Positions 1-13,759 of a stretch of DNA of 64,000 nucleotides are shown in pieces. A model generated the notes under the pieces. The model was not told the DNA's origin, ran no database searches, and saw only the letters and a list, made by a program, of their open reading frames with translations. The DNA is from Rhynchosporium graminicola (taxonomy: Eukaryota > Ascomycota > Leotiomycetes > Helotiales > Ploettnerulaceae). The stretch spans positions 785,219 through 849,218 of the forward strand of contig FJUW01000016.1 of NCBI GenBank assembly GCA_900074885.1. The letters run 5' to 3'. Position 1 is the stretch's first letter. Every line of letters begins with the position of its first letter. Position numbers and translations under genes: made by a program.

Positions 1-3000
1 AGCAGATCAAGCTTACGCTACTATATATAACTATAGAATAGTACTCGATTCTGGCGCTTCTGAGTATTATATACCGAATAAAAGCTAGTTATTAGACTAT
101 AAACCTATATCTAAGAAGTCTATTACTATCGCTAATAGTGATATTTTGCTTATAATAGGTAGAGGAGATATCCCTATAATTACTAGGGAAGGCGATAGAG
201 TACTTATTAAAGACGTAAATTACGTACCTAGCCTTAAAACTACTCTCCTAAGCTCTAAGGAACTAACTAATAAAAATTAGAAAGTTACCTTTAATAAAAA
301 GAGTGCAAATATTTCTAATAGCTCTATTAATATAGAAGCTAGATAGTATTATAATGCGTACTACTTAGAAGTAGACGTAAATCATAAGCTGCTCGAGCCT
401 GTGTCTTTTAAGGTAGACTCTAATAAAAGTAGCAAATTAGACCTAAATTATAAGTGTCTTTTATATACTAATAAGGAGTTTATCTATAAGACTATAGAAG
501 GATCTAAAGGATTAAAAATCTAAAAGGGGTTAGATTTATCTGACTATTCTACTTGTAATAGCGGTAAAATACACGCTATAAGTAGTACTAAGCTTATATC
601 GGATACCCCTCCGCTTACTATCTTTAATATAGATATAGCGAGCCCTTTTAAGATTAAAGGTCTAAAGGGAGAAAGATTCTTCTTAACTATTACATATAGA
701 GGCTCTAGAGCTATTTGGGTATACGCTCTAAAACATAAGGCTAATGCGTACGATACCTTGATCGAGTAGTATAATATAATAACTACTTAATTTAAGTAAG
801 GTATATTAAAAATCGTCGCTTAAATTAGAGCCTTTAAGCTAGATAACGCCGGGGAGTTTAAATCTAATAAATAGACTATCTTTTATAAAGATAAGGGTAT
901 TATTTATAAATATACTAGTCCTTACTCTCCCGAGTAAAACAGTATAGTAGAGCGTTTAAATCGATATCTTATAGAAAGGCTTATAGCTATCTGTATAGAT
1001 AAGAATATACTATTATTCCTTTAGCCTCAAATAATCTAAGGAATAGCTTATATAAAGAATCGCTCTTATAATTCGGTTATTAAAAAGAGTCCTTTTGAAG
1101 TTCTCTTTAGTAAAAAGCCTACTCTTAATTATATTAGAGTATTAGGCTCTCTTACTTATATTCTTATTAATAAAAGGACTAATAAGTTTAAAGATAAGTC
1201 CGATAGAGGTATATTTATAGGGTATAAATCCGCAAATAACTTCTTAGTATATATACCTAAGAAGAGAGCTATTATAAGCTCTAAAAACGTACTAATTAAG
1301 GAAGATTTAACCTTTAAGGACGAAGTGATCTCTAAGGAAGAATTAGAATCCTTTGATAAGACACTTGACGATTACGAGACCTCTGACTATTCAAATCGCG
1401 TGATTTCTTTACCTATAAATACTCCTAAATCAGACCTATCTAGGGCTGAAAACTTGGAGAAAATCGATAGTAAAATAGCTAATAATTTATTAAATAAAGA
1501 AAAAGTCATAGAAGATATAGAACTTGATCTCTTTAATAATATAGCTGAAGAAACACTTATAGTAGAAATACCTAAACGAGGTATAAAACGTAGAAGGGAC
1601 TACTCTAATTAGGTACCTAATGTTACTACTAGAAGTTACGCTAAAGACCCTAATATAGCCTTAGCTATTTAGAATAATAAGCGATTAATTCAAGAGCAGA
1701 AAGAGGCTTATAGCGTATATAAAAACGTTATTAACTTAGCTTACTAAGCTTTTATTAGCTCTAAATCAGACGAAGAAATTAGGCTATCACCTGATCCGGA
1801 AAGAATCCTTATTAAAAAGGATCCGGAAGTAGTTATCTACGAGCTTAAGAGCTATAAAGAAGCTATAAATAGTCCTTATAAGGATTATTAGCTAAAAGCT
1901 ATAAATAAAGAAATTACCTCTCTTGAAAATCATAATACGTGGAAAGTAGTCGATAGTAATACTAAGACTATAAAACTACTAAAAACTCGCTAGGTCTATA
2001 AGATCAAAGAACTAGAGAGCGAGTACTACGAATTCAAAGCTAGATTCGTAGCTAAGGGGTTTGAGCAATTATACGGTATAAACTACCTAGATATATACGC
2101 TAGTATAGTAAAGCAAATAGCTTAGCGTCTTATATTTGCCTTAGTAGTACTCTATAAGTAGTATATATATAAGATCGATATAATCTCCGCTTTTATATAG
2201 AGTAATATAGATATTAATACCTTATATATTTACCCCCCGGAAAGCGTAGATTATTACGCTAATAAACTCCTCCTACTCTGGAAAGCGTTATATAGTCTTA
2301 AGTAATCAGCTAGACTATAGTTTATTACGCTTAAGGAGGTATTAGTTAATAAATTCGGATTTAAGTTAATCCTATCCGAAAATTATATATTAGTTAATAA
2401 AGAGCTTAAGATTATGATCTATATATACGTGGATAATCTAGCTCTAATTAGCCCTGATATAAGTACTATTAAGTCCTTAATTGAAGAATTAAAACACTTC
2501 TTTAAACTTAAGGACTTAGGGCTAATAAAAGACTATTTAGGTATTGAAATTAACTATAATAGAGATCAGGGCTATATGAAGCTCTATTAAGCTAGCTATA
2601 TAGAGAAGGTACTAGCTCGGTTTGACTTATCAGATTATAAACTGAAAAATACGCCTATAGATTCAAAGGTCAAATTAGAACCTAATCCTAATAAAGCTAC
2701 TAAGGAAGATATATTATAGTTTCAGTAAGTAATAGGCTGCTTACTATTCCTTACGCTAGCTACTAGGCCTGATATAAGCTACGCTATAATCAAATTAGCT
2801 AAGTTCTCTAGTAACCCTAGCGATACGCATATCTTAGCTGCAAAGAACGTACTTAGATACCTTAGAGGTTCTATTAAACTAGGCTTAGTTTATATTAATA
2901 GCTCTAGTAAATATGTTAGCAGATACTGCGATTCTAATTATACCGGAGATATTAGTACGGCTAAGTCCACTAGCGGCTATTCCTTCTATATAGGAAGCTA

Positions 3001-3990
3001 CTTATTCTCTTGGAAATCGAAGTTGCAATCGATTATAGCTCAGTCTACTATAGAAGCTGAATATATAGCTATTAATTCGGTAGTTAAAGAAGTAATCTAT
3101 ATAAGATAACTTCTTACCGAATTAGGCTATTATTTCTAAGAGAGGTTCCCAGTATTTACTAATAATAACAGCGCTTTATTACTCTTCAAAAACCCTTAAT
3201 TCCATGAGAGAACTAAGCATATAACTATAAAGTACTACTTCATTAGGGACCTAATTAATTAAGGTACTATAGATTTGATCTATATTAGTACTTTAAAACA
3301 AAAGGCAGACGGGTTTAATAAAGCCCTAGATAGGCCTAAATTTAAGGAGTTTATAAAACACCTTGAACTAGCTTATTAGAGCTAGTAATTCAGATTATTA
3401 TAAGAGAATTAGGTTTATTTAACCTAGGAGAGTAGCTACGAGGTGGTATTTCTATTCCTTATTATATTTCTTTTGTAATAACCTAAGGGTAATCGATTAG
3501 TGATTTACCCTATATATAGTTCTGTTTTAAAACTAACTATAAAGCTCTGATTAAGGGGGCGTGTTAGATTTATAACTAGTACCTTGGTTAGTTTTGCCTG
3601 CATCGGCATATATACCCTGTACCTTATCAGTATATAGTCTTAGTACCTGGTTCAGTACCTTGCCTATATACCTTGTTGTACCTGGCACCTACACCCTATA
3701 CCTTGTTAATAGCCTGTACCCTGTATACTCTATTAGAGTTACTATAAAGGTTCTCGATAGAGTTCTACTACTCTCTAGTACGCATATCGTACTTCTAGAG
3801 GTTTCTACTAACGTACTACTAACGTAGTATGATTCTACGGTATACGTGTCTTCTTCTATGGAGTTCTGTATTACGTAGTATAGAATATTCTAAAGAGCTC
3901 ACATAGCTATATAAGTAGCTAGAATCTCTCCTGTAGTTAGCTCTCTTTAAGCAAACAAAGCAAGTCAAATTGATCACCTATTATTCTGTT
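1..3990 (+). mobile_element. Ty1/copia retrotransposon, 5' end outside the window, RIP-degraded
   Basis: Translated on the plus strand and reading through TAG/TAA, this stretch gives copia pol in the expected order: pre-integrase segment (about 50-560), integrase core (about 600-1,100, with the recognisable signature around TSPYSPEQNSIVER), a linker, reverse transcriptase (about 1,900-2,600) and RNase H (about 2,900-3,390). Copia order (integrase before reverse transcriptase) separates it from the Gypsy elements to the right. Only one short stretch, 1,325-1,612 in the linker, has no stop codon. Most stops stand where Gln or Trp would be expected, which fits C-to-T changes on both strands. The 5' LTR and gag lie left of the window. 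It is non-functional. Confidence 0.88.
3562..3990 (+). repeat. Probable 3' LTR of the copia element
   Basis: A purine-rich tract (TTAAGGGGGCG, 3,551-3,561) is followed by TGTTAGATTT, the usual arrangement of polypurine tract then LTR start. The segment has no coding signal and contains short imperfect repeats built on TATACCTTG/CCTGTACC. The right end is not certain: no matching inverted terminus is visible before the truncated Gypsy sequence that begins near 4,034, and no second LTR is in the window for comparison. Confidence 0.5.
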
Positions 3991-4033
3991 ATTCTGACCT
4001 TTGGCCGATTTTCACCCTCAATTTTCACACTCT

Positions 4034-6656
4034 TAAAGCTCTAGAAAAGGAAGAAAAAGAGAAATAGGAAAGGGAGAGGGCGCCTAAAGACGCTAAGCTA
4101 GCGGGCGCGGAACCCTCTAGTTCCGACGTCCCTATCGACCCCTTATTCGACCTAATAGTCGACCTTCCTTTTAACCCTATAGACCTGCTCTAAGTAGATC
4201 TGAGTTTTATCGATAGAAATTAGTTAGTAATACTAAGTAGTGATAGCTTAACTTAGATTCCTATATATTTTCCGAATATAAGTAGTTCTTCTATTTTACT
4301 AAGTGTCTGATAATATCTCGTTTATACTAATAGTCTAGTAGTTCCTCTATATCGTATTCTACGAGTAAGTTAACTAGTTCAGCGTATATCTTCAGAGCTA
4401 GTAATACTCCTAGTAGTACTTTTTCTAATAAGGATATATAGAATATTAGGAATATCTTCTTTATTATAGCTAATAGCTAGAGTTTATAATTCAAAGGTCC
4501 TTTAATATATTTAATTTTAAAAGGTCTAGGTTTCTTATAGTTTAACTTATTACTTAGTCTCTATATATTAATATTTTTTCGTAGAAAGTAAACCTTATCC
4601 CTCTCTTATAACGTTAGCTTCTAACTATAGTTTTTATTATAATAGTATATATTCTTCTCTACTATAAACTAGAGTTCTTCTGCAAGTTCCTTATAGAGGT
4701 CCTGGATATTCCGGACCTAGATACGAGCTATATTATTATCCTTAATAATAATATTAAGCTCTCTATAGGCGATAGGTTCATAACTATAATTCGCAAAGAA
4801 TAATATAACTTTTATTATTTCCGTAGTCGAGCTATTATATGCGAACTCTACTACTAGTAGTAGTCCTATCTAATTATTTTATTAATAGTTAATATAGTAA
4901 TATAAGTATACCTTAACTACTTAGTTTATTCTTTTATTTCCTCTATTAGTCTAAGGATAGAAAGCTATTAATAGTTTCTATTCAGTTCCTAGGAACTCTA
5001 TTAAAGTATTCTAGAACTTTAATATAAATAGTTTATCTCGATCTGATATAATTTCTTCAGGTACTTTATACTTAGAGACTATCTCCTTAAGGTATACTTA
5101 TACTAGGTATTCAGCTATAAGAGTAGATAAGACTAGTACTAAGATTATATACTTAGTAAGTCTTTCTATAATAATAAGTATTATATTATAGCTAACTCCT
5201 GTAACTAGATCCTTTAATAGTAGTAATAGCCCTATAAAGTCCTATAATATTAATTTCCAAGATATTAGTAGTATTAGTACTATAATTATCTGATTATAAG
5301 GTATATATTAAGAAGACTTATTCCTAATATAGATATTATAGTTAGCTAGTACTTCTTTTATTACTTAGCAGAGTCCTTTCGACTATTAGTTTCTTGAAAT
5401 CCTTAGATATATTCTTTATATCCCTTAGTATTTATACGCGGGAAGCTCGTATTATTCTTTAAATATATACTTTCACTAGGCTTAGCAGAAGCTAAATTTT
5501 CCTATTAACTCGTATAATACTATTTTTAATTATATTTCTAGTAATAAGTTCCTTAGTTATATCTAGAGATAATCTGTCTTTCTTCTAGGCTTCTTTTAAG
5601 GTATTATACTAAGGTCCCTTAATTTCTTACTTAATTATAATAGCTTCTCGAATATTAGTAATTATATCTCTATTATCTAGCTATCTAAGTAAAGTAGTCT
5701 TATTATAGACCTTATTATCTTTATAACTTAGTAATCTGCTTAGAGTATCCGCTTATACGTTATCTTTTCCCTATATATACTTAATAACTAGATCAAAAGA
5801 GGTAAGTTCCTCGGACTATTAGACTAATTAACGATTATCTAAGACCTTAATAGTTATAAAGGTTCGAAGATTCATATAGTTAGTATAGATAATAACTAGG
5901 AACTTAGCTTCTTATAAGTATATTTTCTAGTATTTAAGTACTTTAACGATTACTATAAGTTCTTTCTTATAGATATTATAATTCTACTTAACTAGAGATA
6001 TTTTCTCTGAAAAGTAAGCGATTAAGTATAACTATCTTTTATTATCTCGCTAAAGGTATATTACGCTAGTATAAGTATTAGAGGTATCTATTTCTATTAT
6101 ACTTTCTTTCTCTTTATCGAAACTATATAAGATTAGTTCTTTTATGAATTCTTTCTTAATTCTCTGAAAAGCTTCCTTATACTAGCTAGTCTAGGTGAAA
6201 GAAACGCCTTTTCTTATTAAGCTTATAAGTAGTTCGGAAATTTTAGAATAGTTTCTAATAAACTATTAGTAAAAGTTAATAAAACTTAATTATAATTATA
6301 TATCCTTAATATTCTTTAGAGATTCCTATTCCTTTATAGCTCTAATTTTCTCTAGGTTAATACTTATCTCTTCTAAGTAAATAATATACCTTAGAAAAGT
6401 AACTTATTTAATTAAGAATTTATATTTCGATATCTTTAGTCTAGAATCTATCTTATATAATACTTTTATAACTTAGGTAATATAGCTCTAGTATACCTCG
6501 ATAGTCTCCGAGTATACTAGGATATTATCTAGGTAATATATAGCGAATTTCCTAATAAAGTCCTTAAGAATATTATTATTCTACTTTTAATATATAGCTA
6601 AGGTATTAGTTAAGCTGAATAGTATTACTATATATTCCTATAGCTCTAAAGGTAAT
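4034..6656 (-). mobile_element. Element Y, 3' part: chromodomain Gypsy retrotransposon, truncated
   Basis: This is the reverse complement of the 3' half of the Gypsy pol found intact in layout at 8,161-14,901: part of reverse transcriptase near 6,656, then RNase H, integrase and chromodomain toward 4,200. It stops abruptly near 4,034, inside the post-chromodomain segment, so about 300 bp of internal sequence and the 3' LTR are missing. At 6,656 it is interrupted by element X with the target duplication GTAAT and resumes at 22,632. Open frames are destroyed by RIP-type stops, but 4,034-4,200 still keeps CpA-containing, less mutated sequence. Confidence 0.85.
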
Positions 6657-6859
6657 TGTAACGACATAAGGGCTCTAGACAGTATACGAGCAGGAATAAA
6701 ACAAGTAGGGAGGTCAAGAACGATCCTTAATAGTCTGGTACGAAGGAAACAGAAAGATACAGAGCTCTGAAGGAGTCTGCACCTCTATATATATAAGGAG
6801 AGTATACCTAAGGCACCGATACTAGCCCGTATCTGCTACGTATACTATGCGCCGTTATA
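6657..6859 (+). repeat. Element X 5' LTR (203 bp)
   Basis: Starts TGTAACGACATAAGGG and ends GCGCCGTTATA. The same 203 bp occur at the other end of X in two pieces, 15,420-15,569 and 22,574-22,626, which rejoin exactly once the E3 insertion and one GTATG copy are removed. The flanking duplication GTAAT is at 6,652-6,656 and 22,627-22,631. Differences between the two LTR copies are mainly C/T and G/A. Orientation of X is taken from its reading frame on the plus strand. Confidence 0.85.
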
Positions 6860-8160
6860 TTACCCCCTTCTAAGATAAAGGCTCGTCCTCGAGCTTTTAA
6901 AGGCAAATAACCTATATAAAACGAAAGAAAAGGGAGTCAAATCAAGTCAAATTTTAAACAAAATCCAAGTAATTATCAATCTAAAGCGTAAGACGCAAAT
7001 CATTCCTTCTGCAAATCACTCCTTCTTCGTCTTCAATATCAGATAATCGCTCTGTAGTAACTGTGCTTCTTATAGTAGTAATACTATACTTCCTCGATAG
7101 GTATCAAGGGCTCAGAAGACGTACTAACTATCGGTAGAGCTAGAGTAGCTAGAGGTATTAAAGGTAATCGAGAGAGTTCCAAATCGAGTGCCGTAAGAGA
7201 AGAGACTATAGCTAAATAATCAGTCTTCTAAGAGTACTTAATTAGAGCGGCAGCAGTACGTAGCCGTATAGTAAGCTTTAGCTAGAAGTAAAAGTACTAC
7301 TCTAATTCAGCTATACCTCCGAGAATTACCGAGCTTTAGAACTTTACACGGAATTATAAAAAGGACTCCTTTTTTATTAAAAGCTTATGAAATTCAGTCT
7401 GATATTACTCCGTTTCGAGTCTAGAAAAGTAGTAAGAAGCGAGTACTAAAATTATCTCTTTAGTAGAGAAGAAAGGCGTAGTTTCCGAGAGATACTATAG
7501 TTCTAAGTAACCTCTTATAAGGCTAGAAGTAGAGCTCTAGACTAGCGCTTTACGAGCACGCGTAATCAGGTATTAATCTGAATTAACTTCAAGTTAGTCC
7601 TAGATAGAAGCACGCTATTAGCTAAAAGATAAGTTAATCCCTATATTAAGATTATTAATACTTTTAGTTAGTTACGACTTACCGGAGGTCTATAAATTAT
7701 CAATTGAAGAGCGTTCAAGGGTAAGTTCTATCGGTAATTAAGGTATCGAGTTTACCGAAGGTCCAGGGTTTACTAATTATACCTAAGTACGTAAAAACTC
7801 GGCAAATATCTGCTTAATACGATTAATACCGATAGAGAGCTCCCGAGTAGTCGATTCTATATATAATTAATAGTCTTTAATCGATTAAAGTAATTCTATA
7901 GTAAGTACGGAATCGGAAGGGCTGCGAGAGTATTCCGATGAAGTCGTAAGAGCTAGCTGAGCCTTCTTAAGAGGTATTAGGTAAGCGAGGCTAAGCGAAA
8001 GTGATAGAATACTTAAAAGTTATAGAAGAAGCGAAAGTCGAAATCGAATTCTGAAGAAGCTAAAAGATTAAAGAGAGTCAGATATCTTAGTTAAGTAGAT
8101 ATAAGAAGTATTAAATTAAAGGTTCTAGTAGAAAGAGGTTGATTCTACTGAGGGGGATAA
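6860..8160 (+). pseudogene. Element X internal region, first part, with an unrecognised RIP-broken reading frame
   Basis: From about 7,100 to 8,155 one plus-strand frame reads as a continuous hydrophilic, Ser/Arg/Glu-rich and probably helical protein if TAG/TAA are taken as former Gln codons. I see no protease, reverse transcriptase, integrase or zinc knuckle in it. A gag-only coding region would be the obvious interpretation for an LTR element of this size, but I do not recognise it as any gag family. The frame is interrupted at 8,160 by the E2 insertion and coding-like sequence resumes at 14,907, shifted by one base. The first 240 bases after the LTR show no clear coding signal. Confidence 0.55.
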
Positions 8161-8656
8161 TGTCACGAACCAGCATAGTTCTTAGCACTAAAACCGTCCT
8201 AGCACCAGAATACTGATGGTACCACCTAGTGGTGAGTACCAGACGGGTTTTGGTACCAGAAAAGAGTTAGTACTATTAGAGGAAAGGCACTAATATAGTT
8301 ATAGTATAAACTAGCAAGTAGTACTATATATCTACTTATATTAAAGTAATAATAGTATTATAGCTATAAGTGATCTAGGATCACGTGATATACTAGACTA
8401 CTAGATAGGTCGCGAGAGCTTGCGCGCTCTATAAGACAGTCTTACATAGCTAGTATAAGGGAACGAAAGTTCTATATAAGACTAGCACTTCTGCTATTAG
8501 ATAGGAGCTTCGTGCTTAAATTCATATAGTAATTAACACCTGCTTATAACGTCTTAATTCTAATTAAGAACCGAACTTCTTATTTACTTTACTTTATAGC
8601 TAATACTAACTAACGAGCTTATATACTACGTACTAGTTAGAACCGGGAACGTTATA
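8161..8656 (+). repeat. E2 5' LTR (496 bp)
   Basis: Begins TGTCACGAACCAGCATAG and ends GGGAACGTTATA. Its length equals that of the 3' copy. The terminal dinucleotides TG...TA versus TA...CA in the other copy are each explained by one RIP-type transition from TG...CA. A related copy in reverse orientation is the Y LTR at 25,292-25,786. Confidence 0.92.
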
Positions 8657-11600
8657 CTTTAAGCACTTCACTTGAAGTATTATTAGTAAGAACGAAATAG
8701 CCCCTAAAGAAAGATTAGTTACAAGAGAAGGATCCTAAGTTAGTAAGACAGAAAAGATTAATAAAGTTACTCTACCCTAAGTCAACTTGCTTAATACTTA
8801 TCATAGAAACTGTAATAACTTAGGTTAATTTATCCTTTAGTACTAAATATATCTCGCTTTTAACAGAGATAAGTTCGAAGCAGATTCCCTTAAAGTACTA
8901 TAGATTGCTTCGTTCCTCTATAATACCGCAGCCTATTGGATCGAACCGGCCTTAAGTAATTACTTAGTTAATCGATACCTAACCGGGGCCTATTCTACCG
9001 CTATAACCGAAAAGAGTCGAGTTATCTTTCGAACTATCGTAGGCTTTACTATAGCTATTAAAGGAGTCTTTAGAGACTCTAATAAGAAAGAATAAGCCGA
9101 GAAGTACCTACTCGGAATTCGATAGCGAGGATCTATTTACAAATATACTGCCGAGTTCTACTGCTACTCTATATAGTTAGACTAGATAGATAGTAGATTA
9201 AGAGCCTAATACTACCGGGGCTTTAAGGACTATATTAAGGATAAGCTTTCTAGGACTAATAAACTAGATAACTTAGAAGACCTAATTAAATTATCTACTA
9301 CTATTAATAAACGAATCTAAGAAAAAGCGAAAGAAAAAGGAAAATAATTTACTCTTACTTACATACGGAAACATTAATTTCTATAATAATATAATAAATA
9401 TCAGGGAAATTTCTAACCTCACTCGAATAATAAATATAACTACTATAATCCGATAGAAATAGATAGAGTAGAAAGAGGATCTAAGGGCTAAGCTAAGAAA
9501 GATAAACGCTAAGAGAAGGGCTTATACTATACGTATAGTAAGCTAAGATACCTCGCTTATAATTATTCTTAGAAGAAGAAATAGGAAGGGAAACTCTAGA
9601 ATAAACCTAAGAGAGAGTTCAGACTAGCCGAAAGGAAGCTAGATTACTGAGAAGCTTCTAGCGCAGAATAGAGCTTATAGGACTTTATAGCCTATAAATC
9701 TAGCGAAGAATTCGAAGAGAACTTAGTTAAACTTCTAGACAAAGACTAAGAAAGCCAGAGTATTATAGATAAAAGTAACTATCTGCACGATAATCTTCTA
9801 TATAATAACGAAAACTAGACTCTTCGAAATTATAATAATAGAAGAAGAATATAAGTTTATAACGGGACTAAGTCCGATTTTATAGAATATTACCGAACTT
9901 ATAATATACTTAACTCGGGTGTAGATTATATTATTGCCTACTGCGATACTACTACTATTATATTCCAAGTTAATACCGGGGATATCGAGGAACGACTAGA
10001 TCGTTACGTGGCCAACCTCGAAGGAGAACCGGAACTAAAAGAATTCGAACAATTAGATCGGTTCCTTTAAATTAAGAATACCTGGGCTATTACTGAGGAA
10101 ATAGGAGAGGAATATTATTAGCAGAGAAGATAATACCTATCAGAATCAGCTACTTATTAAAGAATAGTACTAGATCCGATTTATAAGCAGGTTAATCTCT
10201 ATTACTATATACCTTATACCCTGATTACTTATAAACCCGGCCTTAGGACTTAGTTAGACGAAATAATAAGGAGAATTATTAAAGAAGCACGTGATTACTC
10301 TATAATAGAACTACTATACCTAGAGCTTACTACTACTAGAGAGTTCGATCAGTTAATCTTACTAGTTATAATAGATAATATTAAGATAAAAGCACTTATC
10401 GATTTAAGAGCTATAGGACGCTTTATAAACCTAGCTTTTATCGAGAAATGGAATATTCCTACTGCTATTAACCCGAAATTATATCGCTTTACTTTATTAG
10501 ATAGAAAAGGCGCTAGATCAGATAGATAAGTCCGCAGAAAGATAAGAGGAATAAAGATAGTTGTTAATAGATACGAAGAAACGCTTTACTTTAATATTAT
10601 ACTTACTAGATAATACGATATTATATTAGAAATATTATAGCTATATAACTATAATCCTAGTATAGACTAAGTAACTAAGAAGGTCACGTTTAGTAACTAT
10701 AAATATAAACGCAGTTAATTAGCTAGTAAAAGAGAGGCTAGCGCTGCCTCTTTAATAATAACGCTAATAGACTCTAGCTAGTTAAGTCAGGTTCCTAGTT
10801 AGATAGAACTTAGGAATTATCTTAATCAGATAGATAATATTCGGGAATAGCTACCCGAATTATATAGGAAGTTCTCGAAATTATTCGAGGATCCGTAGGA
10901 TATAAGAGCTTTACTTAAGTATAAACCTTAGGATTATAAAATAAACTTTAAGGATAGATTTATACTTATTATAGAGAAACTTCGCTACTATAACTATAAT
11001 ACTATAAGGATACTTAAGGAGTATCAGGAGTTAGGTATAAAGAAAGGATAGATTCGGAAATCTAAGTCACCTTATGCTATTAATATACTAGTAGTTAAGA
11101 AAGCAGGAGATCCTAAAGGAAGACTTTACGGAGACTATCAGATAATTAATAGTAGGATAATAAGGGATATATACCTTTTACTAAATACTTAGTACCTACG
11201 GAATAAGCTAGCTAGAGTAAAGATATATACTAAGTTAGATTAATATAACGCGTTTAATTTAATCCGAATTAAGGAGGGATATAAGTAGAAGACTACTTTC
11301 GTATTGCCCTCAGGGCTATAGGAATACATAGTAATACTATTCGGCTTAACTAATACTCTAGCTATATATTAGAGATAAAATAATAATATTCTTAAAGATT
11401 TTATTAGGAAATTCGCTATATACTACCTAGATAATATCCTAGTATACTCAGAAACTATCGAGGCATACTAGAGCTATATTACCTAAGTTATAGAAGTACT
11501 ACGTAAAGTAGATTCTAGACTAAAGATATCGAAATATGAATTCTTAGTTAAGTAAATTACTTTCCTAAGATATATTATTCGCTCGGGAGAGATAAGTATT

Positions 11601-13740
11601 AACCTAGAGAAAATCAGAGCTATAAAGGAATAGGAATTACTAAAGAACGTTAAGGACGTGTAATTATAGTTAGGTTTCGCTAACTTCTACTAATAGTTTA
11701 TTAGAAACTATTCTAAGATTACTGAACTACTTACGAGCTTAATAAGGAAGAGCGTTCCTTTTACCTAGACTAGCTAGTATAAAGAAGCTTTTCAGAGAAT
11801 TAAGAAAGAATTTATAAAAGAACTAATCTTATATAGTTTCGACGAAGAGAAGGAAAGTATAATAGAAATAGATACCTCTGATACTTATATTAGCGTAGTA
11901 TACCTGCAGCGAGATAACGAAAGACGATTATACCTAGTTACTTACTTTTCAGAGAAAATATCTCTGACTAAATAGAATTATAATATTTATAAGAAAGAAC
12001 TTATAGCGATCGTTAAAGTACTTAAACACTAGAAAATATACTTATAAGGAGCTAAGTTCCTAGTTATCGTCTATACTAACTATATAAATCTCTGAACCTT
12101 TATAACTACTAAGGTCTTAGATAATCGTCGATTAGCTCGATAGTTAGAGGAACTCGCCTCTTTTAACTTAGTTATTAAGTATATATAGGGAAAAGATAAT
12201 ACACGAGCAGATACTCTAAGTAGATTACTAGGTTATAAGGATAATAAGGTCTATAATAAGACCGCCTTACTTAAATAGCTAGATAATAGAGATATAGTTA
12301 CTAACGTCCGAGAAATTACTACGATTAAGTAAGAAATTAAGAGACTTTAGTATAACGCCTTAAAGGAAGCTTAGAAGAAAGACAGAATATCCTTAGACGA
12401 GACTAAGGAACTTATTATAAGGAATATAATTAAGAATAGTATTATGCGAGTTAACAGGAAAGTTTAGCTTCCGCTAAGCTTAGTAGAAGTATACGTTAAA
12501 GAATAACACGAGCTTCCCGCGTATAGATACTAAGGGATATAAAGAACGTATCTAAGGATTTCAAGAAACTACTAGTCGGAAGGACTCTACTAAGTAGTTA
12601 AAGAAATACTAGCTAACTATAATACTTATATTAGGAATAAGTCTTCCCGATATATACCTTATAAGCAGATAATTATAGTACTAATACTACTAATATCTTG
12701 GAAATCGATATCATAGGACTTTATAGGGCTGTTACCGCTATCGAAGGACCTAGTCATAGGAGTTAGCTATAATATAATACTTATTATTATAGAAAGACTT
12801 ACTAAGTATATAATCTTAGTACTAATCTTATCTACTCTTACAGCCGAACACCTAGTATAAGTATACCTTAAGGAGGTAGTCTCTAAGTATAGAGTACCCG
12901 AAGAAATTATATCGGATCGAGACAAGTTATTTATATTAAAGTTCTAGAATACTTTAATAAGGTTCTTAGGAACTAAACAGAAACTATTAATAGCTTTCTA
13001 TCCTTAGACTAATAGAGGAAATAAAAGAATAAACTAAGTAGTTAAAGTATACTTATACTACTATATTAACTATTAATAAAATAATTAGGTAGAACTACTA
13101 CTATTAGCAGAGTTTATATATAATAGCTTAACCACGGAAATAATAAAGGTTATATTATTCTTCGCGAATTATAGTTATGAACCTATCGCCTATAGAGAGC
13201 TTAATATTACTATTAAGGATAATAATACAGCTTATATCTAGGTCCGGAATATCCAGGACTTCTATAAGGAACTTGCAGAAGAACTCTAGTTTATAGCAGA
13301 GAAGAATACGTATTACTATAATAAGAATCGTAGTTAGGAGTTAACGCTATAAGAGGAGGATAGGGTTTACTTTCTACGAAAAAATATTAATATATAGAGA
13401 CTAAGCGATAAGCTAGATTATAAGAAACTTAGACCTTTTAAAATTAAATATATTAAAGGACCTTTGAATTATAAACTCTAGCTACTAGCTACAATAAAGA
13501 AGATATTCCTAATATTCTATATATCCTTATTGGAAAAAGTACTACTAGGAGTACTACTAGCCCCGAAAATATACGCTGAACTAGTTAACCTACTTATAGA
13601 GTACAATATAGAAGAACTACTAGACTATTAGTATAAAAGGAGTATTATTAGATACTTAGTGAAATAGAAGAATTACTTATATTCAGAAAACATATAAGAA
13701 CTTAAGTTAAGCTTTTACTACCTAGTATTACTAGCTAATT
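8657..13740 (+). pseudogene. E2 gag-pol, RIP-inactivated
   Basis: The polyprotein would encode Gag, aspartic protease, reverse transcriptase, RNase H and integrase with a C-terminal chromodomain (a histone-tail reader that steers chromovirus integration to heterochromatin). Stop codons TAG/TAA occur every few dozen residues. Catalytic residues are also hit: where the protease normally has D-S-G-A the sequence at about 10,397 reads D-L-R-A, and the reverse transcriptase box reads Y-L-D-N near 11,420 instead of Y-x-D-D. Each change is a C-to-T or G-to-A transition. Tryptophans of the chromodomain appear as TAG. No intact product is possible. Confidence 0.85.
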
Positions 13741-13759
13741 TCTATTAATAAAACTCAGA

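Noticed and set aside
8140..8170. Head-to-tail tandem of two E2-type elements, because GAGGGGGATAA before 8,161 looks like a polypurine tract
   Set aside because: The sequence 7,900-8,155 is not homologous to the E2 3' region, while GATAA is duplicated after 14,901 and X continues at 14,907, so it is a plain insertion into X.
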